In this document: positions 26,869-34,927 of the stretch, piece by piece
Layout of the letters: each line of letters starts with the position of its first letter
How positions within the stretch are numbered: position 1 is the first letter of the stretch
From: Luteolibacter sp. SL250
Lineage (GTDB): Bacteria > Verrucomicrobiota > Verrucomicrobiia > Verrucomicrobiales > Akkermansiaceae
Assembly: GCF_026625605.1 (NCBI RefSeq)
Contig: NZ_CP113054.1
Span: 3,224,001-3,288,000 of the forward strand
Direction: 5' to 3'
DNA: 64,000 bases
Notes under the pieces: model-generated
What the model saw: the letters and a program-made list of their open reading frames with translations, nothing else
Databases searched by the model: none
Told to the model about the DNA's origin: nothing
Position numbers and translations under genes: made by a program

Positions 26869-27081
26869 TCAGTGGCTGAAGGGAAGATTCTCGCGAACGT
26901 TGCGGTAATCCGCAGCGGCAAGCTCGGTGGCTTGGCCAAGGCGGCGCTTACGCTTGCTGTTCTTGCATTGCAGAAGGTGGCGGGCACCTTGCTTGCGACG
27001 CATGATCTTCCCGGTACCAGTCACTTTGAAACGCTTGGCAACGGCCTTCCGTGTCTTTGCTTTTCCTCCGACTCTTGGCAT
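26869..27081 (-). CDS. rpmI: 50S ribosomal protein L35
   Basis: The 70-residue, very basic protein is a full-length L35, with KAKTRKAVAKRFKVTGTGKI, QGARHLLQCKNSKRKRRLG and the C-terminal YRNVRENLPF. It forms the usual pair with rplT, but infC, which precedes rpmI in most bacteria, is replaced here by a secreted SGNH hydrolase gene 65 bases upstream. A promoter just before rpmI is therefore expected. Confidence 0.97.
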   Translation of the reverse strand: MPRVGGKAKTRKAVAKRFKVTGTGKIMRRKQGARHLLQCKNSKRKRRLGQATELAAADYRNVRENLPFSH

Positions 27082-27146
27082 GGGGCGGGCAACCTATGGG
27101 ACCACCGGCCCGTGACAAGCCAAAAGTGGTTCGATTTCCTGAAATT

Positions 27147-28694
27147 TCACTCCAGAAGCGGCGCGAGTGCCCCGAACCACCGGTCCGCCATCTTCGCCGC
27201 ACCGTCCGCATTCGGATGCACCTTGTCGGTCACGGTGTCCGTTTCCGGGTCGAATCCCGTGTTTTGATCCACAATTTTGACAGGAGAGGCAACCGTGTCC
27301 AAGGCTGCCGCCACCTGGACGTAACGTCCATTGAGCGCCGGGATGTAGGAATACTTCGGCAGTTTCCCGGCGGGGATCACCTTGGCGAGCAGGACGATCA
27401 CCCGCGGGTTCGCCGCCCTGAGGACATCCACCATCTTTCGGATGGCCGCCTCCCCTTCGTTGAGGATGTCCGCTTCCTGGGTCGGGGTGAGCACGAGCTC
27501 CCCTTTGTTGAAATTGTGACCCGCATGGATCAGAGCGATGTCCGCCGGGTGGGATGGAGCTGTTTTCACCAACTCTTCCGCGATCTCCTTCGCGTTTTTT
27601 CCGCTGTATCCCTCATGCCGCAGCGGATCGGAGGTATCCGCCGGTTTGGATCCCACATAGCGGTAGAGGTAACCGGCCGAGGTCAAGCTCGCCGCCAACC
27701 CGGCCCGATACACCGTGCCGATCCCGCCTTCCGTGATGGAATCACCGATGGGCAGTATCCTCGCCACCGGATGGCTGGCCCCTTCCCCTTCCGACACCAC
27801 ATAGAAAATACGCGGTCCGTGGGGAGCACCCAGATTATAAGTCCTCACCCCGCCAACCGAATGGACGACCGATACCTGGAGATTCCAGCGCTTCCGGTAG
27901 GCCGGCCCCAGAAGGTCCGTCGCCCACAAGACCGCATAATCCCTGCCAACATCCGTATCGAATGAGATCGACATCTCCCCCCCGGCAATCCGGAAATCCG
28001 TCACCTTCAGGTTGGACGGCGCAAGGAAGTTCAACGTCAGGTCATCCAGGTCAATGTAACTGGTGGCCGCATCGTTTCCGTCCATCCATGGCAGAAGAAA
28101 GGTCACCGAGCGGTTGCTCAGATTCGTGAAATCCCCGGCTTGGATGTTGGTGCCCGCTTCCGCATCGATCACAGCCAGGTTCACGGTGTCCTGAACAAAC
28201 GTGGAGTCCGTCCCCTCGCCATCCCGCCCGAGAATACCCACCGTATCCGCGGAAGCGCTTGCCGATCCCCGTATGCTGCTGAACACCCGGGCATTTGAGC
28301 GTCCCGTCACGTTGGTGCCCTTGTAGCGCAGGGTGAGAGACTGGAAACCGACGGTAACGCCGGCAGGGATGTGCACGGTGAAGGACAAGGTGGTCCCCGC
28401 CGTGATGGAAGTTCCCGTTGCGGCTCCCGTACCATCCGCCGCCGTGATGCGGATGCCATCCGGGTCCGCTCCTTCATCGAAGACATTCCCGGCGGTACCG
28501 GCCGGGGAACTGAACTTCGCCCCCAGCACCAACAGCTCCACCGTCACTCCGGCGGGCACATCCACCAATGTCGGAGCAAGTGAACCGCCGGTGAACCCGA
28601 AGCGGACGTGACCAGCGCTGGCAGTGCCGGAACACAGCGCCGCGAAAAGGGCCACCCAGCGGAGGATGATTCCCGGCATATCCTTTTTCATCAC
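27147..28694 (-). CDS. Secreted two-domain SGNH/GDSL hydrolase
   Basis: The 515-residue product has a signal peptide (WVALFAALCSGTASA). Residues 28-240 form a beta-rich domain that clearly resembles the body of the PEP-CTERM protein encoded next to it (shared SLAP.L..VPAGVTV, RVFSSI, LTNR-type and LPW.D motifs). The C-terminal 200 residues are an SGNH hydrolase: block I IGDSITEGG near 316, block III with GHNFN, and block V DKVHPNADG giving Asp490 and His493. Such enzymes are esterases, often acting on acetylated carbohydrates, but the substrate is unknown. It starts 12 bases after the PEP-CTERM gene and is probably co-transcribed with it. Unlike its neighbour it has no PEP-CTERM signal. Confidence 0.87.
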   Translation of the reverse strand: MMKKDMPGIILRWVALFAALCSGTASAGHVRFGFTGGSLAPTLVDVPAGVTVELLVLGAKFSSPAGTAGNVFDEGADPDGIRITAADGTGAATGTSITAGTTLSFTVHIPAGVTVGFQSLTLRYKGTNVTGRSNARVFSSIRGSASASADTVGILGRDGEGTDSTFVQDTVNLAVIDAEAGTNIQAGDFTNLSNRSVTFLLPWMDGNDAATSYIDLDDLTLNFLAPSNLKVTDFRIAGGEMSISFDTDVGRDYAVLWATDLLGPAYRKRWNLQVSVVHSVGGVRTYNLGAPHGPRIFYVVSEGEGASHPVARILPIGDSITEGGIGTVYRAGLAASLTSAGYLYRYVGSKPADTSDPLRHEGYSGKNAKEIAEELVKTAPSHPADIALIHAGHNFNKGELVLTPTQEADILNEGEAAIRKMVDVLRAANPRVIVLLAKVIPAGKLPKYSYIPALNGRYVQVAAALDTVASPVKIVDQNTGFDPETDTVTDKVHPNADGAAKMADRWFGALAPLLE

Positions 28695-28706
28695 GCTCCG
28701 GAACTA

Positions 28707-29423
28707 TCAAGCCCTGCGGACACGCAACAGCAGAATCAGCCCGACCGCACCAAGCGCCGCCGCAGTCGGCTCCGGGACGATGTCGAACGTCAGTGTGACG
28801 TCGTCCACATCCGTGTAGTTCGTCCCGGTGTCGTTGTCGATCCAGGGCAGGTAAAAGGTGACGGTGCGGTTCGTCAGGTTGTTGAACTCTCCGTTCGTCA
28901 CGTTCGTCCCACGCTGGCTGTTCCCCTCCGGAGATGAAAGGCTGATGCTGCTGGTGAATGGACCGCCCGTGGCGGTGCCGGAGGCCTTGCCCAGCACCCC
29001 GATCGTGTCATTCGCGATGTTGTCGAAATTGTCGATGCTGCTGAAGACCCGGGAATTTGAGATTTCAGCGGTCGGAATGGTCGAATTGTAAATGAGGGAC
29101 AACGAGGTGAAATTCACCACCGTCCCGGCCGCAATGGTCACACTGAATGACACATACTGGTTGAGTGTGGTCAGGGCCGGACTGCTGGAGCCCCCCACGT
29201 CCGACGCATGAAAACGGATCGAATCAGGACCCGCTCCGTTGTCAGTGAGCGTGAATCCGCTGCCGATGATGAAGTCACTGACCGTCACTCCCGCAGGGAC
29301 GCCGGACAATGCGGGTGCCAGGCTGTGCCCGGTGAACTGGTAGGTGACAGTGGCGGCCCGCGCTGTAGCGCAGGCCAGGAAAGCCAACGCCAGCGGCGCC
29401 GCCAGAAGGGGGAGGTTTTTCAT
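28707..29423 (-). CDS. PEP-CTERM sorting-domain protein, paralogous to the SGNH N-domain
   Basis: The 238-residue protein begins with a signal peptide (MKNLPLLAAPLALAFLACATARA); the ATG at 29423 was preferred over an upstream in-frame ATG at 29507 for this reason. The middle is one beta-sandwich-like domain sharing motifs with the downstream SGNH hydrolase. It ends in a PEP-CTERM signal: DIVPEPTAAALG, a hydrophobic helix and RVRRA. Exosortase-dependent export to the surface is expected. No enzymatic motif is visible. The 12-base gap to the SGNH gene suggests a two-gene operon facing away from the helicase gene. Confidence 0.83.
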   Translation of the reverse strand: MKNLPLLAAPLALAFLACATARAATVTYQFTGHSLAPALSGVPAGVTVSDFIIGSGFTLTDNGAGPDSIRFHASDVGGSSSPALTTLNQYVSFSVTIAAGTVVNFTSLSLIYNSTIPTAEISNSRVFSSIDNFDNIANDTIGVLGKASGTATGGPFTSSISLSSPEGNSQRGTNVTNGEFNNLTNRTVTFYLPWIDNDTGTNYTDVDDVTLTFDIVPEPTAAALGAVGLILLLRVRRA

Positions 29424-29605
29424 CAGCGTGGAACTTGGGCTTTTCGCACGGTCGCTACCCGGCGACGATCTCTCCCAAATCCGGAAAGGGAACTCAAGAA
29501 AATTCATTTAACGAAGCAGCAGCCGCTAAAATGCACCCGGTCACTCCACGCAACCACCCCGCTATTGCCAACGCCCCCCTTCCCCGCTTCCATTCCGCAC
29601 CGCCG

Positions 29606-31609
29606 ATGGCTTCCGCTTTCTCCTTTGATTCCCTCAATCCCGCCCAGCGCCAGGCCGTAGGTGCGCTCGATGGTCCCGTCCTCATCCTAGCCGGCGCAGG
29701 CACGGGAAAAACCCGTACCGTGACCTGCCGCATCGCCCACATGCTGGAGCGGAAGATCCCTGCGGAACAGATCCTCGCGGTGACCTTCACCAACAAGGCC
29801 GCCAGCGAAATGCGCGAGCGGATCGGCGGCATGGTATCGAAGAAGGCGGCGAACGCGATGACCGTCTGCACCTTCCACTCCCTCTGCGTCCGCATCCTCC
29901 GCGGCGGCATCGAAAAGCTGGGCTACAAGAAGAACTTCTCCATCTGCTCCCACTCGGACCAAGTCGGCATCATGAAGCAGTTGCTCGTCCGCATGGGCGG
30001 CACCGATGAAAAGGTGAAGCCGGACGCGGTGCTCTCCGCCATCTCCAACGCGAAGAACAAGGGCCTCGACCCATCCGAACTGCAGGATGATTTCTTCGCC
30101 AGCTTGGCCGTCGCGTACAACAACGAGCTGCGCGCCCAGAACGCCGTCGATTTCGACGATCTCCTGCTGCTGGCCGAGCAGATCCTGCGCGAGCACACCG
30201 ATGTCCGGGATCATTTCCGCCGGACCTATACCCGCGTCACGGTCGATGAGTTCCAGGACACCAACGCCCTCCAGATGCAGCTCCTCCAGCAGCTCGTCGG
30301 GGATCCCTACCACGTCTGCGTGGTGGGTGATGACGACCAGTCCATCTACGGCTTCAGGGGGGCGGAGTCCGCGAACATCCTCCAGTTCGAGCGGTTCTTC
30401 CCGGATCCCAAGATCATCCGCCTTGAGGAGAACTACCGCTCCAGCCACGCCATCCTCCACACCGCGAACAGCCTGATCCGCCACAACAGAGGGCGGCGGG
30501 AGAAGATCCTTCGCTCCACCCGCATGGGCGGGGACAACGTGCGCATCGTCGCCATGCCCGGTGACGAGGAGGAGGCGGAGTTCATCGCCGAGGAGATCCT
30601 CGCTGGAAAGGGTGCCGTAGGCCGGAACTGGGAGGACTTCGCCGTCCTCTTCCGCACCAACAGCCAGAGCCGGAAACTGGAACTGGCGATGCGTGAGCGG
30701 AAGATCCCCTACCGCATGGTCGGGGCCCAAAGCTTCTACGACCGCAAGGAAGTCCGCGACGTGCTCGCCTACGTGCAGCTCCTGGCCTCGCCGGATGCGG
30801 ATGTGCCGCTGCTGCGCGTGATCAATTCCCCGAACCGTGGTATCGGCCAGACCACCGCCGTGCTCGCCACGGACTGGAGCCGCGAGAACAACCAGTCCGT
30901 CTGGCAGGCGCTGTGCGATCCGTATTTCCTCGATACCCTCGGCCCAAAGGCACGCACCGCCATCCAGGAATTCGTCGCCCTCATTGCCGGGGCGAAGAAC
31001 AGGATCGAGATCGCCAAGGAACCGCCCTCCGTGGTGCTGGAGGCAATGCTCAAGGAGATGGAGTATCTCCAGTGGATCGAGCGGAGCTGCAAGACGGAGA
31101 GCGAGCGCCAGCAGCGTGGCGAAGGCATTTTCAACGTCATCGACAGCCTCCGCAAGCACACCGAAAAGGGCAAGAAGCTGCAGGCTTTCCTCGATGAATC
31201 CGCCCTCGCCTCCGAGCGTGAGGACGATGATCTGGAGAAGAAGCAGGGGGCGACCCTCATCACCATGCACGCCTCGAAGGGGCTGGAGTTCCCCATCGTG
31301 TTCCTCGTCGGCTTGGAGGAGGGCTTCCTCCCCCACTCCCGGAGCATCGTGGAAGGCACGAAGGACGAGGAGCGCCGCCTGCTCTACGTGGGCATCACCC
31401 GCGCCCAGGACAACCTCACCATGACCTACTGCTCCAAGCGGATGAAGTATGGCCAGGAGACCCACTGCCAGGTCAGTTCCTTCATCCCGGAACTGGACGA
31501 TGACTTCCTCGACCACACCAGCTACGACGACATCCTCGGCGCCGAAGCCAGCACCGAGGAACTGGACAACTTCTTCGGGAACCTGAAGGGGATGCTGGGG
31601 GACCTCTGA
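29606..31609 (+). CDS. UvrD/Rep/PcrA-family superfamily 1 DNA helicase
   Basis: The 667-residue enzyme carries the full set of SF1A helicase motifs: LNPAQRQAV (Q motif), AGAGTGKTRT (Walker A, K35), TFTNKAASEMRERI (Ia), VDEFQDTN (II), GDDDQSIYGFRGA (III), LEENYRSS (IV), TMHASKGLEFPIVFL (V) and LLYVGITRAQ (VI). The family are 3'-5' ATP-driven DNA translocases used in repair and in restarting or clearing replication forks. The length is closest to Rep, but Rep, PcrA and UvrD cannot be separated by eye. ATGs at 29435 and 29531 are in frame; 29606 was chosen because it starts right before the conserved N-terminus. The gene is divergent from the PEP-CTERM gene. Confidence 0.94.
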   Translation: MASAFSFDSLNPAQRQAVGALDGPVLILAGAGTGKTRTVTCRIAHMLERKIPAEQILAVTFTNKAASEMRERIGGMVSKKAANAMTVCTFHSLCVRILRGGIEKLGYKKNFSICSHSDQVGIMKQLLVRMGGTDEKVKPDAVLSAISNAKNKGLDPSELQDDFFASLAVAYNNELRAQNAVDFDDLLLLAEQILREHTDVRDHFRRTYTRVTVDEFQDTNALQMQLLQQLVGDPYHVCVVGDDDQSIYGFRGAESANILQFERFFPDPKIIRLEENYRSSHAILHTANSLIRHNRGRREKILRSTRMGGDNVRIVAMPGDEEEAEFIAEEILAGKGAVGRNWEDFAVLFRTNSQSRKLELAMRERKIPYRMVGAQSFYDRKEVRDVLAYVQLLASPDADVPLLRVINSPNRGIGQTTAVLATDWSRENNQSVWQALCDPYFLDTLGPKARTAIQEFVALIAGAKNRIEIAKEPPSVVLEAMLKEMEYLQWIERSCKTESERQQRGEGIFNVIDSLRKHTEKGKKLQAFLDESALASEREDDDLEKKQGATLITMHASKGLEFPIVFLVGLEEGFLPHSRSIVEGTKDEERRLLYVGITRAQDNLTMTYCSKRMKYGQETHCQVSSFIPELDDDFLDHTSYDDILGAEASTEELDNFFGNLKGMLGDL

Positions 31610-31631
31610 AAGTGCAGGCACACCGCGCTGG

Positions 31632-32205
31632 CTATTCTCGAGACAGGTGCTTCAACGCAAAAGCAATCGCTGAGTCCGCTCCGTAGAAATACTCGTCACA
31701 ATAGGCAAAGATGTCGTCATCCGCCCTACTGTGATCGCATCCCTCCAAAACCCGAGAGAGGCCCCCAAACGAATTCAACCAACTTCGGAGGATTTGATAC
31801 CTCAATTCTCCATGAGTTGTGCTCTGCGTTGATGATCTCGCCCTTGAAAGTCGCTTCTGTAAAAACCGGCAAAAGAATATCCATAAGCTGCCCTGCTGAC
31901 AGAAGAGGGATGCGTGGTCTCTCGTACACTTTGCCACCCCACGCCTCCCCATCCCACGACCAAGCCTTGTCGATATTCACAATCTCCGGACTCCCGAAAG
32001 GCTCTGGCTCGATACCCCTTGATATCCAAAGCACATTGTTCGTACGGACCCGGGCGGTTACATAACCATGTTCCAACTCGGAAGAGTCGATCACATGGAT
32101 GTCCCGCTTGATATCTTTTGCAATGAACCTCGATAACTCGGCACCGGCCCGGTAACACCTCCTGAGGCGACCCAATTTCAATCGTTTGATGATCCGGCCG
32201 ATCAT
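31632..32205 (-). pseudogene. Frameshifted hypothetical gene at the end of the glm operon
   Basis: From ATG 32205 a frame encodes 159 residues (LGRLRRCYRAGAELSRFIAK..., GQLMDILLPVFTEATF..., EVSNPPKLVEFVWGPLSG) and then ends at 31726 in a few unlikely residues. In the neighbouring frame sensible sequence continues from the same point (VLEGCDHSRADDDIFAYCDE...) to a stop at 31632. The break lies near a C5 run at 31762-31766 (G5 in the mRNA). Together the two parts would make a protein of about 190 residues. I do not recognise the family; base composition is less GC-rich than the neighbours, hinting at transfer. Cause: a real mutation, a sequencing error, or slippage. It begins 12 bases after glmS. 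Confidence 0.6.
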
Positions 32206-32217
32206 TTCTCAGGAAGA

Positions 32218-34059
32218 TCACTCCACCGTCACGCTCTTCGCGAGGTTCCGCGGTTGATCGATCTCACAGCCGCGGTGCTTCGCGACGAAGTAGGAGAACA
32301 ACTGCAGCGCCACCACGGCGGGAACCGTGGAGACCAGAGGATCGGTGCGCGGGATGGCAATGTAGTCGTCCATCGCCTCTGCGGTTTCGTGGTCGCCTTC
32401 GCTGATGATGCCGAGGATCCTCGCACCGCGCGCGCGGCATTCCTCGACGTTGCCGAGGGTCTTGTCCTTGCCGGGGATATCCACCGCCAGCGCGATCACC
32501 GGCGTACCTTCCTGAAGAAGGGCGATGGGACCGTGCTTGAGCTCCGCCGCGTGGTATCCCTCCGCGTGGATGTAGGAGATTTCCTTGAGTTTCAGAGCGC
32601 CTTCCAGCGCCACCGGATACATCGGGCCACGACCGATGAAGAATGCGTGCTCGTTCGCGCTGTATTCCTTGGCGATCGCCTCGATGCGGTCACTCTGCGC
32701 GATCACCTTGCTGACGAGCGACGGGATCGATTCGATCTCGCGGGCGAAGCGGATGCCTTCGTCACGGGAAACGCGACGGCCACGGCCGAGCTTGAGCGCC
32801 ATCATCAGCAGCACCGCCACCTGGGAGGTGAACGCCTTGGTGGATGCCACGGAGATTTCCGGACCGGCGTGGAGATACACCCCGCGTCCGGTTTCCCGGG
32901 CGATGGTGGAACCCACCACGTTGCAGAGGCTCATCACGAACGCGCCTTTCTGGCGTGCCTCGCGCACCGCCGCCAGCGTGTCCGCGGTTTCCCCGGACTG
33001 GGAGATGGCCACCACGAAGTCGCGGCTGCCCAGCAACGGATTCCGGTAGCGGAACTCCGCGGCCTGCTCCACCTCGGCATGGACGTCCGCCATGTCCTCG
33101 AAGGCGTATTCACCCACCAGACCGGCGTGCAGGGAAGTGCCGCAACCGACGAGAACCACACGGCTCAGCTCAGCCAGCTCGCGTGGGGAGGTGGCCATGC
33201 CGGAAAGCACCGCCGAACCCAGATCCAGGTCCAGACGTCCGCGGATGGTATTGGAAAGCGCGTCCGGTTGCTCATGGATTTCCTTGAGCATGAAATGTTC
33301 GAAGCCACCCTTCTCCGCCGCAGCGGCATCAATGCCCAGTTCCGCGATCTCACGGGTAACCGGCACGTTGTTGAGGTCACGGATCTCCACGGAGTCCCCG
33401 GTGACAATGGCGATGTCATTGTCATCCAGATAGATCACCCGCTTGGTGTGCGCGACGATGGCGGAGGCGTCCGAAGCGATGATCGTCTCCCCGTCACCCA
33501 CGCCGATCACGATCGGGCTGCCACGGCGGGCGGTGATGATGCGATCCGGCTCACGCGCCGACAACACGGCGATGCCAAAGGTCCCCTCCACCTGGTGGAG
33601 CGCGTCCGTCACAGCCTGGAACAGGTCACCCTTGTCACAGTCGCCGATAAGGTGGGCCAGCACCTCCGTGTCCGTTTCCGAATAGAAATGGTGTCCCTTC
33701 CCCTCCAGGCGGGCACGCAGCGCGCGGTAGTTCTCGATGATGCCGTTGTGGACCAGAGCGATCTCTTCCGACTGGTCGAGGTGCGGGTGGGCGTTGGCCT
33801 CGGTGGGCGGGCCGTGGGTCGCCCAGCGGGTGTGGGCGATGCCGATGCTCGCGCGCTGCATCAGCTCCGGTGCCCAGGAGGAACGGGTCTTGTCCTTGAG
33901 GACGGCGACCTTGCCCGGGGCCTTGGTGACCATCACCCGGTCGTCGTCCAGGATCGCCAGACCGGCGGAGTCATAGCCACGGTATTCCAGACGGCGCAGG
34001 CCGTTGATGAGGACGGAGGCGGCGTCCGCCTTTCCGATGTATCCGACAATGCCACACAT
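32218..34059 (-). CDS. glmS: Glutamine--fructose-6-phosphate aminotransferase (isomerizing)
   Basis: The 613-residue protein is a full GlmS. The N-terminal glutaminase domain starts with the catalytic Cys2 (MCGIVGYIG) and has RRLEYRGYDSAG and THTRWATHG-like motifs. Two SIS sugar-isomerase domains follow (VLVGCGTSLHAGL, AISQSGETADTLAA and the C-terminal PRNLAKSVTVE). It makes glucosamine-6-phosphate from fructose-6-phosphate and glutamine, the first committed step to UDP-GlcNAc. It lies 13 bases after the glmU-like gene, so no glmS ribozyme leader can be present. Confidence 0.98.
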   Translation of the reverse strand: MCGIVGYIGKADAASVLINGLRRLEYRGYDSAGLAILDDDRVMVTKAPGKVAVLKDKTRSSWAPELMQRASIGIAHTRWATHGPPTEANAHPHLDQSEEIALVHNGIIENYRALRARLEGKGHHFYSETDTEVLAHLIGDCDKGDLFQAVTDALHQVEGTFGIAVLSAREPDRIITARRGSPIVIGVGDGETIIASDASAIVAHTKRVIYLDDNDIAIVTGDSVEIRDLNNVPVTREIAELGIDAAAAEKGGFEHFMLKEIHEQPDALSNTIRGRLDLDLGSAVLSGMATSPRELAELSRVVLVGCGTSLHAGLVGEYAFEDMADVHAEVEQAAEFRYRNPLLGSRDFVVAISQSGETADTLAAVREARQKGAFVMSLCNVVGSTIARETGRGVYLHAGPEISVASTKAFTSQVAVLLMMALKLGRGRRVSRDEGIRFAREIESIPSLVSKVIAQSDRIEAIAKEYSANEHAFFIGRGPMYPVALEGALKLKEISYIHAEGYHAAELKHGPIALLQEGTPVIALAVDIPGKDKTLGNVEECRARGARILGIISEGDHETAEAMDDYIAIPRTDPLVSTVPAVVALQLFSYFVAKHRGCEIDQPRNLAKSVTVE

Positions 34060-34072
34060 GATGAGAGATGGT

Positions 34073-34927
34073 TCAGAATAGGGATTTCAGCACATCCTTG
34101 CGGACGATTTCGCCCGGCAAGGTGCTGGTTTTCGGCCAAAGTTTCCGGCCTGGATAGATGGAGGTGTTGATGCCGGTGTGCACACCGTCCCCCACGATGG
34201 TGCCGAACTTCCGGCGGCCGGTGTCCACCAGCTTGCCTTCCACGCGGGAGGTATGGTTGCCACCGTCATGGCGGAGATTGGAAGTCGTGGTGCCGGCGCC
34301 GAAGTTGACTCCTTCACCCAGCACGGAATCACCGACATAGGAAAGGTGCCCGACATTCGTCTTTGAAAGGATCAGGCAGTTCTTGATCTCCACGGACTGG
34401 CCGATGTGGCATTTGTCACCGACGGAGGTGTTGCCGCGCAGGTAGCAGTTCGGGCCGACCTTGCAGTTCTCACCGATGACCACATTGCCCTCAATGAAGA
34501 CTCCCGGCAGGATCCGGCTGCCCTTGCCAAGTCGGATCCGCCCTTCGATGACCGCGAGCGGGTGGACCTCGCCTTCAATGCGGTCTTCGCAAAGCGCGCC
34601 GACGAATTGCTCGTTCGCGCGCAGAAGGTCCCACGGATAGCGGATCAGGAAAGATGCCGCACCTTGCAGGGCGGAGTGCATGTCAGCCTCACTGCCGATC
34701 CATGCCAGCGCTTCGCCGGCCTCATCGCACAAGGTGGTGCGGTGGGAATCGGCAAGCTGCGTGAGATCCGCAGCGGAAAGCCAGGCGTGCGGATGTATCG
34801 TGAGTTTTCCATCCAGCCCGGCTGCAACCAGGGCGTCCGCCTGGTGCTGTTTCAACGGGATATTGCCGATGGGATAGTCCTCGATCTCCCTCGTCAGCGA
34901 AAGTGGTGCACACGTTCCGCCGCTCAT
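34073..34927 (-). CDS. GlmU-like protein with left-handed beta-helix, no complete uridylyltransferase domain
   Basis: In this 284-residue protein, residues about 115-270 are hexapeptide repeats (VIEGRIRLGKGSRILPGVF, GENCKVGPNCYLRGNTSVGD, GINTSIYPGRKLW) that form a left-handed beta-helix as in the GlmU acetyltransferase half. The N-terminal ~110 residues (PLSLTREIEDYPIGNIPLK) resemble a reduced form of the nucleotidyltransferase-like domain in Bacteroidetes 'GlmU-like sugar nucleotidyltransferases'. The GxGTRM pyrophosphorylase loop of true GlmU is absent. Its start overlaps the glmM stop by 4 bases (ATGA), and it lies between glmM and glmS, so a role in UDP-GlcNAc synthesis is very likely. 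It may acetylate glucosamine-1-phosphate; the uridylyl step might need another gene. Confidence 0.85.
   Translation of the reverse strand: MSGGTCAPLSLTREIEDYPIGNIPLKQHQADALVAAGLDGKLTIHPHAWLSAADLTQLADSHRTTLCDEAGEALAWIGSEADMHSALQGAASFLIRYPWDLLRANEQFVGALCEDRIEGEVHPLAVIEGRIRLGKGSRILPGVFIEGNVVIGENCKVGPNCYLRGNTSVGDKCHIGQSVEIKNCLILSKTNVGHLSYVGDSVLGEGVNFGAGTTTSNLRHDGGNHTSRVEGKLVDTGRRKFGTIVGDGVHTGINTSIYPGRKLWPKTSTLPGEIVRKDVLKSLF

Noticed and set aside
29687..31621. Long open frame antisense to the helicase gene (about 640 codons)
   Set aside because: It lies opposite a gene with all helicase motifs. High-GC codon bias keeps such antisense frames open, and its protein has no family-like features. The same applies to antisense frames over glmS (32254-34170), topB (43533-45803), gpmI and ybaL.
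31632..31952. Separate 106-residue gene on the minus strand
   Set aside because: Its first half is an out-of-frame reading of the neighbouring 159-codon frame. Only its second half looks protein-like, and it continues the other frame, so one frameshifted gene is more likely.
34060..34072. glmS ribozyme
   Set aside because: Only 13 bases separate glmS from the gene upstream, too short for the ribozyme.
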